DNA from: Phymatolithon calcareum
Lineage: Eukaryota; Rhodophyta; Florideophyceae; Hapalidiales
DNA: 64,000 nt
Assembly: GCA_977006965.1 (NCBI GenBank)
Contig: OZ345383.1
Location: forward strand, 1 to 64,000
Reading direction: 5' to 3'
How positions within the stretch are numbered: position 1 is the stretch's first letter; the number at the start of each line of letters is the position of its first letter. Made by a program: the position numbers and the translations under genes. The notes beneath the pieces are model-generated. The model had not been told where the DNA came from and ran no database searches. It saw nothing but the letters and a program-made list of their open reading frames with translations. Shown here one piece after another: positions 33,560-44,640 of the stretch.

Positions 33560-34361
33560 CCCCCCCCCTGCAAGAAGACACGAGACTCGAAGCAAGAAGA
33601 AAGAGAAAAATATTGTATGACAAACCGGATGATATCCCGGTCATCCTCACGTTTGTCAAGGTGCGACATCGAGAGTTCGCCATAAAAAACGCAAGCGGTA
33701 GGTTGCCTCAAGTGAGCAAGAAGAAAATATCAGATTCATTCGGAATGGCAGCAGAGCACCACCTGAAGACTATTTCCACAACTGAAACACAGGCAACTGG
33801 CGGTTCAGTACGCCTTTGGAAGATTTCCCCAAGTGTCTACCACACTGATGGCAGATAGATTCGGAAACAAAGTCAGACAGTACATGGAGACCCTGGATCG
33901 CAACTTGGCAGTCTATGAACTCAAGGAAGACGACAGAGCGGCAACTGAAAAGGCATTAGATGACCTTTTGCTCTTCAGCAAAAGCATCATCGAGAGTATG
34001 CAGCATGAAGAAGACCTGTACTGAAAGAAGAAGCGACGCCTCGAAACTGTTACGAAGAGCAATCAAAACAACCGAACACATGCTAGGGTCCCAGATAGAA
34101 TGTCAGACATAAGAGTAGAGCCGCCCTAGCGAGGGCAGCACCTGAGGAAGCCCTGCCCGTATATTCGCATGACTGCGGGGCTTTAAAAAAATGTCAATAA
34201 AAAAACCACCTGAAGACTGTACGCAAGAACCTAACAAAGTATGAACTGGACTCCAGAGAAATGTTAAAAACGGAAAAGGAATTTGTTGGAAATGTGACTG
34301 CTTGGAGCTCTTATCGCAGTACACATTATCCTTTCTCATAAGTCTCTAACCATTTCTCATA
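33560..34361 (+). mobile_element. LINE-A3 C-terminal fragment, split by LINE-A2
   Basis: Codes LEARRKRKILYDKPDDIP and VRHREFAIKNASGRLPQVS up to AEHHLKT. After the insertion it resumes HHLKTVRKNLTKYELDS (34205 on). It ends at 34361 where the second Copia LTR begins. Confidence 0.75.
33772..34204 (+). mobile_element. LINE-A2 insertion with 14-bp target-site duplication
   Basis: Flanked by ACCACCTGAAGACT (33758-33771 and 34205-34218). The 433-bp copy encodes only the last part of ORF2 (FPQVSTTLMADRFGNKV ... MQHEEDLY) and the LINE-A2 3' UTR ending GGGGCTTTAAAAAAATGTC and A-rich sequence. Confidence 0.92.
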
Positions 34362-34718
34362 TGTTATGATAGAATCAATCCATGTTTTTCATCTTTACTG
34401 ACAATGTAGCAGTTCAATCAATTTCTTGATTGATCTTGTTATTGTCAGTAATTCAATCATTTTGTTGATTGAATCAATCACAGTCGACAATTCAATCTTT
34501 TAGTTGATTGAATCAATCACAGTTAGTAGTGCAATGAGCATCAGAAGTCTTATCATACCTCAATCTGAGGCCTATATAAGACCCGGATCTGAAGCCCCGA
34601 CTCAATAAACCAAGGAACATCTCACAACCAACCCAACCATCTCAACCATCTCAACCATCTCAACCACCTCAACCATCTCAACCATCTCAACCATCAACAA
34701 CCAAACCTCCATACAACA
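34362..34718 (+). repeat. 5' LTR of Copia element 2
   Basis: 357 bp, TGTTATGATAG ... CCATACAACA, with matching TGTT/AACA ends. U3 (about 34370-34520) holds repeated, partly palindromic TTGATTGAATCAATCA units that could be enhancer sites. A TATATAAG box lies at 34573-34580 and an AATAAA signal at 34604-34609. A tandem array of the decamer CAACCATCTC (about 34635-34697) fills U5. Confidence 0.85.
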
Positions 34719-34733
34719 GGTTATGGGCCCAGA
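34719..34733 (+). promoter_or_regulatory. Copia primer-binding site (initiator tRNA-Met internal)
   Basis: GGTTATGGGCCCAGA directly follows the LTR end. It is the copia-type site that pairs with an internal part of initiator tRNA-Met rather than with its 3' end. Confidence 0.75.
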
Positions 34734-35413
34734 TAACGCGTAATCAACCAGCGCTATCACCTTACCGAGGGGTCCTCCTTCCCTCTCGGCAATTCATTCT
34801 CAACCAATTTTCATCATCAAAAGGTTTAAAACCCTGTGGTATCTGCGCCATCCATCGGCCACCCTAAACGCGACTCTGCACAGAGTATAATCTACGAAAC
34901 AGTCTGACAACATCCGTGCTCTGCTACGTGGTGAAAGGGATATACGCTTGAGAAATCGAGTAGTCTTCCGAGTATCCACCTGGACGCATCTCGGCTCTGC
35001 AGAATTCTGTTGTGTGATTGGAAGGGAATCTGAAAGACTTGTTGGAGTACGGTTTACCGATTTGAAAGACAGTCTGCCACGCACAGCGCGTGGTCAGTAG
35101 GCCCCGTATACTCATCTTCAAGGAAAAGGTCGCAATTATAGCCTCACGAAGTACTTGCTCGGTGGGGTGTGCCAACATCAACATTGGAATTTAGGACATT
35201 GGAATTGACGGATACGTCTTGCAGTGCGTGTTGTCGGCTGCAGGTTCAGGTGTACCAAAACGCCACAAGAGGTAAACGGCCTAGAGCCAGCCCTATCTTC
35301 AAGAGGTATACGGCCAAGAGCCATCCCCAGATCAAGCTCCGGGTCACACTGACTCGACGCGAATTTCCTATAAGGGATAGATTGCCTTGATAGTTAACTT
35401 TTGTTAACTCGCA

Positions 35414-36232
35414 GTGGACTCCCCGAACGGATCTTCGACAAGATTTCAAGAACCCCCAGTCCAAAATATGGACAACTCGCAAGGAACGCTGAAGGTCGAA
35501 GAACTCACCGAGACCAATTTCCACGCTTGGAAACAGAAAATTCAGCTAGTACTATCATTCCGCGAGCTCGATGAGTACATCGAGGTAAGCCCTCCGGCAA
35601 GGGACGCAGACGAGTTCAAAGTCTGGCGTCGACATGACAATAAGGCTAAAGCGATTATTGGTCTATCCCTTTCCGATGCCCATCTCGAACATGTCCGAGG
35701 TGTCGAAACGGCGAAAGCAATGTGGCAGGCGATTCTCAACATATTCGAACGCCATACGCTTCTTAACAAACTCGCTGCTCGTCGCAAGTTCTATACCGCC
35801 ACAGTGCTCGAGGGCGAAAAGATACTGCCATATACCAACCGAATTCGTCAGCTCGCATCCACACTCAAATCAATGGGTGTTGACATCGACGACAAGGAAA
35901 TGGCAATGGCTGTCCTGAATGGTCTTCCGGATCGTTATGACAGTCTCATCAGTGCCTTAGACGCACTTGGGAACGAGGACGAGACATTCTCTCTCGAGTT
36001 TGTGAAGAGCCGACTTCTACAAGAGGAGCAACGTATGACTATGCGCCTCGAAGCCTCGACGGAGAAGTCTGAGTCCACAGCTCTTGTAAGTGCAACTCAA
36101 AATGGTTCATACGCCTACGACCATTGTGATCATTGCAATCGAGCTGGACATCCTTCTCTCAGGTGTTGGGTCAAGTTTCCACATGCTAGGGGCTCAGATA
36201 GAATACCAGACATAAGAGTAGAGCCGCCCTAG
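35414..36232 (+). pseudogene. Copia element 2 Gag, C-terminally replaced by LINE sequence
   Basis: 272 codons; an ATG at 35468 (MDNSQGTLKVEELTETNF) is a likely alternative start. The body is a typical Copia Gag: NFHAWKQKIQLVL, KAKAIIGLSLSDAHLEHVRG, TAKAMWQAILNIFERH, VLNGLPDRYDSLISALD. A zinc knuckle CDHCNRAGHPSLRC (C-x2-C-x4-H-x4-C) follows. After KFPHA the frame enters LINE-A2 3' UTR sequence and stops 15 codons later. Gag forms the particle and packages the RNA; the protease, integrase and RT regions are gone. Confidence 0.85.
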
Positions 36233-36460
36233 TGAGGGTAGCACCTGAGGAAGCCTTGCCCGTATATTCGTATGACTGTGGGGCTTTAAAAAATTGCAAT
36301 AAAAAATTAGAATCCATACTACTCTACAGCGTCCGCATAATTGATAATATGGAAATCGACGATTCCCTGTATTAGGGATAAGGTGATATACTAGCGTACA
36401 GTCTTAGGAGCGTTAATGAGGGCGCTCATATAAACTAAACAGTTGCAAATATTGTAACTT
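36183..36460 (+). mobile_element. Two LINE 3' ends in tandem (LINE-A2, then LINE-A3)
   Basis: 36183-36307 matches the LINE-A2 3' UTR at 34.08-34.20 kb. 36308-36460 matches the LINE-A3 end (ATACTACTCTACAGCGTC ... ATAAACTAAACAG). Neither has coding sequence beyond the last residues. Confidence 0.75.
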
Positions 36461-36764
36461 ACAGTCTTCTTTTCTTAGCAATGTGCTTAACTAACTCAAT
36501 CAGCGGTGTCCGTCTCCTTGTTTGCAGATGCCGGCTAAACCCAACAGAACCTTGGGGAAAGGACAGAAGATCTTTGAATGCAAGAGCAAAGTGTCTCCGT
36601 GAACAATCTACCGGGTCCACATCGAGAAGCATTAAGAACTCTAGAAAGCAATTTTTGCATTTTGACGAAAAGTCTAGACTCAATCGTACTTTTGTATACT
36701 TTTCTAATGTCGTGCCGGAGCAAATTTATGCGATGTGGATTGTAGGTTTTACTACCAATGGGAT

Positions 36765-37400
36765 ATGTGTTGATTTATTTTAAAAGCTCCCAAGGCCTCT
36801 CTTCAAGAGTAATAGGGCCGCTTTCGCACGATTTTCTAAGCTAACGTAGTTTGACTATACAGTTTATCCTTGATTCGTATTTCTCTCCCAACAAGTGCTC
36901 TAGCGAGTCGCTTACATTCATATTCAATTTCAGGACTAATCTTGGATGAAGATAGAATGCGTTGGAGCGCGACCAGCTCAATCACGGCTGTGACACCAAA
37001 TTATGCACCTAGTACTGATTTTCTCCAAAGAGGTGCTCAGTTGAATATCAGCCGAAGGTATCGCAACCGTGGCGACGTTTCTCTTACGCGGAGAACCATC
37101 GGTAGATTGTTCGAATCAGTTGGTATCTCGAGCGATCTCCCGTCTTCGTCCTTTGCCCATGACTCAATTATTTCTTTTCGTCGCCCTTTCTTTGAGACTG
37201 AGCCCTCCTGGGCTTTATCGAGAGCTTGCCGCAGATCTTCATATTTCTTGAGGAAATATAGGTCCTTGGTTGCCTCCTTAATGTCTTCATTTCTCCCAGC
37301 ATACTCATCTGCCTCATCGAGGCGCTTCTTTTGTCTCACTAGACTCGCAGAGAATCTTTCTTCTTGATGTTTTCTCCAATGTGGCACCCACTCTGTCCTG
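36765..37400 (-). mobile_element. LINE-B copy, minus strand
   Basis: The complement starts near 37400 (WRKHQEERFSASLVRQKKRL, then YLKKYEDLRQALDKAQEGSV) and ends with the 3' terminus ATAAATCAACACATATCCC at 36765. The 20.8-21.18 kb copy is a close relative. One frameshift lies near 37040. Confidence 0.78.
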
Positions 37401-38850
37401 GTTTTTCGAGAGTATGAAGGAAGAAGACTCTCTGGAGCCCATACTGGAAGAAAAGGCTCATCGAGCAGACTTTTGGGTCAGGGCAGAAGATGCTGCTAAT
37501 TAAAGCTTCGGTGTTCGTTGCTCTTAAAACCAGCCCAGCTCCATATACATAGTTAACCCTTCCAATTGACGTGCTCCTAAATATCCAGAACCGAGACAGT
37601 GGTCACGAAAACCAAGAAATCGGTAGTTCAAGTTGCGGTTTTCCTCACGCCTATAAAGAAGGAGCACATGTGGTTGCCCTTCAAGGCTCACCGGCGGTCA
37701 TCGCCCGTCATAATCCGGTTCTCACGCCCTGAGGAATGGTTCTAGTTTGGACAGCGATTTGCACTTAGGAGCAAAAGCGAAGCCAATATACGCTCATCGA
37801 CTGGGCGCCCCAGACCAGGGCTAATTTGGAATCAAGACAAGTATAAACATATATGTTAGCCGTCAGGCAGCATCCGGTTGCAACCTAACGAGCACCTAAC
37901 GAACCGTCAGGCCGACCTAATCGGTCAGTTTCATGTGCGAATAGTTTGTTTGTCTCATATTTTTGTTATACAGATATTCCCTAGTTTCTACTCTTGACAA
38001 GATCGGGAAAATAATGGCAGTCAGAGTTTATTTCGACAGGGCTGTATGCGCCCAGAGTGCCATACGTAGTATAGGGGCAAACTCCATTTCTTGTCTTCAT
38101 CTGTACAGTTCCGAATTTACCGCATCCAAGGGCGCTGCACGTCCATTCTTTTCATGGTCAATGTGTTCATCTTCTTCTTTCACCCACTACTTGTAGCGAT
38201 GACTACCGCGAGTCGATCACCGGATTGCAGGCCAAGTTTATTTATAGTGCCGTACATTCCGGTAAGATCCAGTCGCACATCCAACTGAACACAGCAGGTA
38301 CCTTTGAATCATTATAGTACCCGAGCGACCTCGGTTATGGGCAAGTTGGTGCGCGGCAGGATGCAAAGTCGACTCCCGTCGGGATCAGATGTAGGTTGTT
38401 ATGTTCAGCAGAACATTCAATTCTGCAATTTTTCTGCCCAAAATAGCGTGAACCTCGTAGGAAGCAAGTTGTACTAGAAGTTCTGCTTAGAGAGCATGGA
38501 GTCTGCGCGGCACCGCTCAACCACGAGAGATGTCTTACCGGATATATGGCGAGTCGGGGCTATTGAAAATCGTCCCTAAAAGAATTAATTACAAGCTACA
38601 GTAGCTTGGTTGTGGTTGAATTTCATTTCTATTGCTGCGGAAAATAAGGCCTAGTAGACCGCTTAAAAATCGTATGCACATCTGTTTCGTTATATTTCGG
38701 CGACGGCATAGATACATTGCCATATGTGGAAGCTTCAGACTTCCAACTGCATACTTGTTCTACTTCCTTTAATTCAACAATGTATCACGAGGCTGCCATA
38801 CCCTGACGTCTTTTTAGCTTCATATTGACTTCGAAATGTTTACCTATTGG
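37401..38850. other. Region without recognised gene or element
   Basis: No open frame above about 80 codons and no similarity to the LINE or LTR families named here. Probably very old element debris; nothing specific can be supported. Confidence 0.4.
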
Positions 38851-38854
38851 CCAT

Positions 38855-38960
38855 AGAAGAAGAAGAAGAAGAAATGGGATTTTCTATTTAAAACTTACCA
38901 ACGCATCTGCAGACGCTTGGGGAAACTTTTCGAAGGCCATAGGGCCACGAGACGATCTGG
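38855..38960 (-). repeat. Dispersed (TTC)n-tail repeat, copy 2
   Basis: The plus strand begins with seven GAA units, then GGGATTTTCTATTTAAAAC and ACGCATCTGCAGACGCTTGG. The complement therefore ends in (TTC)n like the copies at 2.2 and 61.1 kb. Confidence 0.65.
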
Positions 38961-39222
38961 TGGAGTACCAAAACTTATCTCTAGCCCATAATTGGGAATC
39001 GGAGGGGGGAATATTATATTATACTTCGTCACGCATAGTCGACAGGAAGTGGACGGGATGACTTTATTTTTCGGCCGCGGCGTTGGCCTCTTGAAACATG
39101 CCATGGACATCCTCAAGTGCTCTTCTAGTGTAGACACTTTCTTGGGATGATCGCTCGTCTTTTCATAGAGCTGTCTTGATATGTTCGATAGCACGTTTTC
39201 CAGTTTGACCTGTAAGTTTTAT

Positions 39223-39719
39223 ATCTCGGGGAAGAGGAACACCTTAAAGAAGCTCTGAAACAAGCGGAAGAAGGTATGGTCTCAAAAAAGCGACGCCTAC
39301 AGGCAACAGTCAAAGTCTGGTCGTTGGAAGAAGAGGGCCGGATAGTTAAAATCCCGATCGGCGTACCGAACGAACTACCAGGAGTGTTATATATAAGCGA
39401 CAGAACTGCGCCGTTGAGATGCCTGAGAGTCATTTTCAACAGAGTTCCTTTGCGGAGAAAATCCATTCTGGCGAAGTACTTTGGAACTGGTGCTGTAGTG
39501 GAGCTTATCGTGGTGCAACGTATACTACGGTCTATGACGATGGACCAAGAAACGGAATATGAATGCAAAAGACTTACTCGGGCCCTCACAGGGAGAGAAA
39601 TTCGGATTAAGAAGATATTAGAAGGATAGTAGAGAGATGAGTATGGAAAACAGAGAGAAGCTGCCCTGTTACTCAAAATGAGGCTTTGGGAGCTTTTAAA
39701 ATAAATCAACATATATCCC
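39223..39719 (+). mobile_element. LINE-B insertion, probable 13-bp target-site duplication
   Basis: Flanked by CTGTAAGTTTTAT (left, 39210-39222) and CTGTACGTTTTAT (right, 39720-39732), one mismatch. It carries an open C-terminal frame (39276-39629) almost identical to the copy at 17.0-17.37 kb, and ends ATAAATCAACATATATCCC. Confidence 0.85.
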
Positions 39720-39837
39720 CTGTACGTTTTATGAGCTCCGAGTTGCTCAGGGGCAGGGATGTTCGAAGTGAACATTTTTGAGGTCAGGGTTCTGTATTTC
39801 CTTGACTTGAAGCACAAGTGGGGCGGCAGTATTGTTT

Positions 39838-40575
39838 CGGTACGTATCTACAAGTCGTTGATCCAACCAAGGTGAGAATACGCTATCCATCTCACACCGT
39901 GGACTTCAGAAGTGCAAGAAGCTATCAAAGAAGTAGAAAGAACCTTCTTCTTCCAAGTATTCGGTGGTACGGCAAGTCGAAGGATCGAGCGGCTCCGGCT
40001 TTTGTGAAGGATCCAACCACCAGAATACAGGAGAGAAATATTAGCGTTGAGGATGCTGCTACGAGGAAAGGCAAGGAAGTCGACTATCCTATCCAAGCCA
40101 AGGGAAGAGCGAAACTTCAAAGAACTACAGTGGGCAAGTCGCGATATTGCCGCGACGCTGCAACAAGAACAGTTCGCGGCCCCCTTCAAACATATGCAGG
40201 TATGGAAATCTCCAGGCCAACTCCGACGAATACTGTTCGCAAAAGAAGGCACGAAGCTCGAAGCAAGAAGAAAGAGGAAAATACCGTACGACAAACCGTA
40301 TGAGATCCCGGCCATCCTCAGGTTTACAAAGGTGAGACATCGACAGCTGGCCATAAAATACGCAAGCGGAAGGTTCCCTCAAGTGAGCACGACGCTAATA
40401 TCGAATACATTTGGAACGGCAGCAGAGCACCACCTGGAGACCATACGTATGAACCTAACAAAGTATGAACTGGACTCCGGAGATGATAAGAACGGAAAAG
40501 GCATTAGACTTCATACTACTCTACAGCGTCACCATAATTGACAATATGGAAAACGACGAGTCCCTGTATTAGGAT
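39838..40575 (+). mobile_element. LINE-A3 copy, C-terminal region, uninterrupted
   Basis: Runs from SLIQPR through RKNLLLPSIRWYGKSKDR and HRQLAIKYASGRFPQVSTT to the final NDESLY stop. Frames shift near 39990 and 40090. It is the uninterrupted counterpart that shows how the Copia element entered the 28.75-33.4 kb copy. Confidence 0.8.
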
Positions 40576-41410
40576 ATATGCTGATTTACTTTAAAAGCAC
40601 CCAAGACCTCACTGTGAGTAATGGGGCAGCTTCTCAATTACTTCTAACTTACCGCATTCTATTTTCCTAACATTTCCTTGATTCGAGTTTCTCTCCTTAT
40701 GAGAGTTCGAGTTAGTCTTTTGCATTCATATTCAGTCTCTTTGTCTATCATCTTAGACCCGAGTATGCGTCGAAGTGCAATAAGCTCAATTTCAGCATCG
40801 GGTCGGAAATACTCATCGAGGATTGATTTCCTCCATAACGGAGCTCTGTTAAAAATCAGTTTAAGGCAACTTAGCCTTGTCGTCCTGTCCCTTCTTTGTA
40901 ACACTCCTGGCAACTTCTTAGGCTTGTTTATCGGGATTTTCATTGAGCGATCCTCTTCGTATTTTTGCCACACTTGGATTGCATCTTCTAATCGCCGCTT
41001 CATGGCACTTTGCCTTTTTCTGCTTGTTTCAGCGGTTTGCTGATGTGCTCCTCGTTTCTGAGATAGTTAATGTCCTTCGATACTTCTGCCATATCCTCCT
41101 GTCTTCCTCGGTATTCTTCTGCCTGTTCCAGGTACGTTTTCCGTTTTAACCGCTTGCTGAGTCCTCCTCACCTCGAGAATATCTAGCCGACAGAGCACTT
41201 TCATTCGATTTTTTCGATGCTCCGCATATTTCCCGAAGACATACTTGTAAAAAAAACCTTCTGCTGCCTCAATTGCTGATAGCAACCGCTTCGTCATCCG
41301 AGACAGATGACTTGCATACTCCCCCTTGGGGAGAATCATCGGCTTGAAAATCCTGATGCATATTTCAGGGTGGAATCCACTGACATTAACGTCATTCTGC
41401 CTTAGTTTAT
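40576..41410 (-). mobile_element. LINE-B copy, minus strand
   Basis: The complement runs from HKLRQNDVNVSGFHPEICIR near 41410 through PKGEYASHLSRMTKRLLSAIE and LSCLKLIFNRAPLWRKSIL to CKRLTRTLIRRETRIKEML, with the 3' end TAAATCAGCATATATCC at 40576. It inserted directly after the LINE-A3 stop codon. Frameshifts near 41000-41100. Confidence 0.78.
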
Positions 41411-42440
41411 GCTGGCCGAAGTTTCGTTTGCCGCCCTGGAGAGGTACTGGTTTACGTTGGCGTGGGTTATATCCAGTCTTGGGTTCTGTATCTCTTTGGA
41501 GTCTTGTTCTGGTACCGCTTTAGACATGAGATTCTCTAAGCGCCCCATGATTCTTTGCCCGAATAATCGTGCTAAGGTGTCTCTTCTATCTTCGGCTTTA
41601 CAATACGGCACATTGCATTCCGAGAAACAGCTCCATATATGCCCTTTCTTCCTCCAGCAGCTTGGTAGATAAGCGGTCCTTCCAAAAAGGAGTGTTCCTT
41701 TGTGGGGACGAGAAAAAGACCATTTCGGGCTTAGTGGAAACGTGGGCATTCAGTCGTTTCCCCCAGTGAATACATCACTTTTCGCAGACAATTTCGGTGA
41801 TGCTGTACCAATCCTCATGAGCAACCTCGAGGAATACCTCGGAAGATATCAAATGACCAAACAGGAGATTGATATCACGTAAAAAGCTCTAGATAAGCTA
41901 CTCTTCTTCAATATCGTCTTTTACGACGACATGGAATATACAAGGCCTAAACTGAGCTGTGAACCTGAGCCCCAGAGGAAATCTGACCAGTGGACCCCAA
42001 ACGTTTCCCTCCACTCTTTTCCGGGGGAGGGTTTTTGCAGCTAGGGCTACGATGTTAACCCGGGTTATAAGGATTTGAGTAGATGATTCAAAGCTACAAG
42101 AGAGTAGCTGCTGAAATGCCTCTCCCTTTCGTTCTCATGAGTGTTTCTGAGGGCGCTTAATAAATTCCAAATTCCAAATAAGACCATTTCGGGCCGTACT
42201 GACGTACTCGGTCAGGAAAATGTTGACGTAGGCGAAAGTCGTTGAAGGTGCAATTCCCGGCCCCTCCGCAGATTGTATCAACAAACACTCCGGTGCGAGT
42301 TGGTTCGTGTTGGAACGCACCGATCTCCTCTGTGCCAGTAATGCCTTACTAGCCGAGTGATAGAGTGTTGCACTCTCAGGGCCGGCAAAGTAGTCGGCAC
42401 TCGCTCTCGTAGATTGCGGCTTGCTTGAGATGCGATCCAT
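41411..42440 (-). other. Unidentified coding remnant, split by LINE-A1
   Basis: When the LINE-A1 insertion is ignored, a minus-strand frame runs from 42440 to 42195 and continues at 41730 (STARNGL then FFSSPQRNTPFWK), with later stops. I do not recognise the product; a retroelement origin is likely because everything around it is. Confidence 0.4.
41731..42179 (+). mobile_element. LINE-A1 insertion with 15-bp target-site duplication
   Basis: Flanked by AAGACCATTTCGGGC (41716-41730 and 42180-42194). The 449-bp copy holds the last coding piece (NLEEYLGRYQMTKQEIDIT, then stops) and the LINE-A1 3' UTR ending TTAATAAATTCCAAATTCCA. Confidence 0.92.
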
Positions 42441-42479
42441 TACTCGCTGCGACGAGCAGTGCCTTAAAAGCTATCGGAT

Positions 42480-42900
42480 TCTCCAACCTACTGGTTGGGC
42501 GATGCACTTCACACTCCACGATTATCGACACTATCCTATCACTGCCAGGGCTAGCGGCTACCTCGATATTAGTAGAGAAATTCGAATTAAGGAGGCTATG
42601 AGTGACCAGACTATGCTACATTAGAAACCGGTTCGGAAAGCAAGCCCTGTTACTCCTAGGTGAGGCGTTTGGAGCTTTTAAATAAATCATTACATATCCC
42701 CGCTACCTCGATAGGCACGTGCGAGTCAGTGACCCAACTTGGCGATCACTCGGTCCTCCCCTCCTGTGATGTTAGGTATATCGCTGTCTGGTCCAACGGC
42801 TATCGCGATACGCACGCACGAGTCAGTGAACAACTTGGCGATCTTGGTGCCTTCCATCCTGTGATTATTTCGACTTTCGGGTTTCTCCGTTATTACGAGC
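42480..42900. repeat. Imperfect ~97-bp direct repeats
   Basis: CGAGTCAGTGA-CAACTTGGCGATC with flanking GGCTA-C-CGATA recurs with a spacing of about 97 bp (near 42710 and 42807). A partial earlier unit lies before 42557. A LINE-B fragment sits in the first unit. No gene recognised. Confidence 0.5.
42569..42701 (+). mobile_element. Minimal LINE-B insertion (133 bp) with 12-bp target-site duplication
   Basis: Flanked by GCTACCTCGATA (42557-42568 and 42702-42713). It contains only the last codons (REIRIKEAMSD) and the 3' UTR ending AAATAAATCATTACATATCC. Confidence 0.9.
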
Positions 42901-43431
42901 TTGCGCGTGGCCACCCAACGTGGTCGCTCTACAGGATCTCCCCTAAGTCTTGTGTTGTCAGTGTCTTTCTTATCATTCTTGTTTCGCCATTGACCGAGCT
43001 CACATTGCAAGCCACTGTCTTTTTCGACAACAAGAGACACACAATGCAATTCAGATTGCCAGTGAGATGGCACATAGATAAATCGGGTCATCAGGGAGCT
43101 CGAGTGTATAATGAGGTTCTCAGATGTGGTCTTAAACTGCCAGGGACTAATGTTTATCTCAAATTGCTTCAAATCCAAGTCACTTCTCTTTAGAATGGCA
43201 GCTAAACTAATGGACATTAAAATAGCTTCTTGTTTCCATCTACACGTGATGACATTTTGAGAGGTATCCAATATTATCCGAAGATTCATTAGCTTTCAAC
43301 ATTCTGCTGATCCTCTGTAGATTTTTGCGACATGGCTCTCTGGTGTATCGAGAATAACGGTGGTCATTTCAGAAGATCGATGAGTTGCAAGGGTGACGAA
43401 AGCCATGAATAACAATTCCATCAATATTATC

Positions 43432-43470
43432 TGTAGAAGAAGAAGAAGACGTTTAACTTTATTGACCGAA
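43432..43470 (-). repeat. Dispersed (TTC)n-tail repeat, short copy
   Basis: AGAAGAAGAAGAAGACGTTTAACTTTATT on the plus strand is the tail end of the same repeat as at 38.86 kb, with little body left. Confidence 0.45.
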
Positions 43471-43684
43471 CTACGTATTGTATTTTGTAATTCCTTCATG
43501 CAACGCTAAGGACATTTTGAAGGTCCAAGATTCATTATATCCCTTGCGAAGATAATATTTATCCGCACGTTTATGTCCTCCAAGTCTTCACAAGCTATTT
43601 CAAGGCAGGCTGGGCCCACTGGAGCAACACAGGTGGCGCGCGCCGGTTGTCCGTTGTGAGGATATTTCCTCGTCGGTCTCGGTG

Positions 43685-44445
43685 CTTCCTTTATTTTCTC
43701 ATGCAGAATGCGTTTATTAGCACCAGAACTTACCCTAGAGCAAGTCCTCATTGTTCAAATATTGGAGTATCTCTACGTGTCTCTCCCTGCACAGATCTTC
43801 CACCGTTTTGCCACGCACTCTTCCGATGAATTGTCGTCGGGAGGCACGAAATTCACTGTGAGCTGGTGCAGTACCACCTTTGTACGTCTCTGCGAGATGT
43901 GCAGATTTTTCCGAAGCGTAGGTAGGGTCACTGGTTTGCTTCTACAGGGCGGCTTGATAATGGATCGTGCCGTTTCCAAAGTGAGAGGTATCGCTTGATG
44001 AAGCAACAGACTCGATTCCAAAATTCCCCGCCGCGCGAGCTTATCAGCGGCCTCATTCTTCGCGACGCCGCAGTGACTCGGTATCGAAATACACTCTATT
44101 TGAACCTCTCGTGAAAATAACCGTTCCATGAGATTCCATAGATTCCGAACCATGACACGAAACATCTTCGGTTGCCCGTTGAGCGCGTCTATGCAGCTAC
44201 GGCTGTCAGTGAACCATCTAATGGTGAAACGCATGTACGTCGGAAAATGCCTCCGCGTCGAATGAAGAGCCAACAGCCGCAGCTGCCAGCGATGCTTCCA
44301 TAACAGTTTCTTCGCCTCGTAAAATCGGAATCCCAGCGCCGCCGATCTGAAGTAGGATGGTACGATACATGATGAGTGTGTCACCGTCTTCGGCGCACAC
44401 GATGGTTTCGGTGCTAATCACGCGAATCATGAGTCTCGATTTCAT
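43685..44445 (-). mobile_element. I-like LINE ORF2 RNase H region
   Basis: The minus strand encodes an RNase H domain: GGAGIPILRGEE, then WFTDSRSCIDAL (catalytic Asp) and SIPSHCGVAKNEAADKLARRG (C-terminal signature with the last Asp). Then TKVVLHQLTVNF and a C-terminal tail nearly identical to 22.98-23.04 kb. The first catalytic Asp region is decayed. The family is distinct from LINE-A and LINE-B, which have no RNase H. Confidence 0.75.
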
Positions 44446-44640
44446 TTAAAAGCTGCCGACACCTCAGTTTGATTATTAGGGCATCTTCTTGGTTGTATTC
44501 GATATCTAACACTCTCTGCTCTCCTAAGATCTCATTAATTCGAATTTGTATGTTTGTCAGGGCTCTGCATATCATGACGGATGAATATACCCTGAAACCC
44601 TACTCACAGTACGCTCCTTGAGCACATGGGAATGTATGCA
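44446..44640 (-). mobile_element. LINE-B-like 3' end, old
   Basis: The complement encodes MICRALTNIQIRINEIL, a decayed version of the LINE-B C-terminus, and ends AGGTGTCGGCAGCTTTTAAAT. It is the last retroelement trace before the gene-rich part. Confidence 0.5.

Larger units (their letters stand above)
34362..36182 (+). mobile_element. Ty1/copia element 2: LTR, leader and Gag
   Basis: 5' LTR, primer-binding site, about 680-bp leader and a Gag frame. Everything after Gag is lost: at 36183 the sequence passes into a LINE-A2 3' end. There is no 3' LTR. A separate family from Copia element 1, judging by the unrelated LTR. Confidence 0.82.

Noticed and set aside
34635-34697. CRISPR-like short repeats
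   Set aside because: Direct tandem decamers without spacers, inside an LTR of a eukaryotic retrotransposon.
42340-42420. A tRNA-like segment (TAGCCGAGTGATAGAG)
   Set aside because: It resembles an A box, but no B box, anticodon arm or acceptor stem could be paired.
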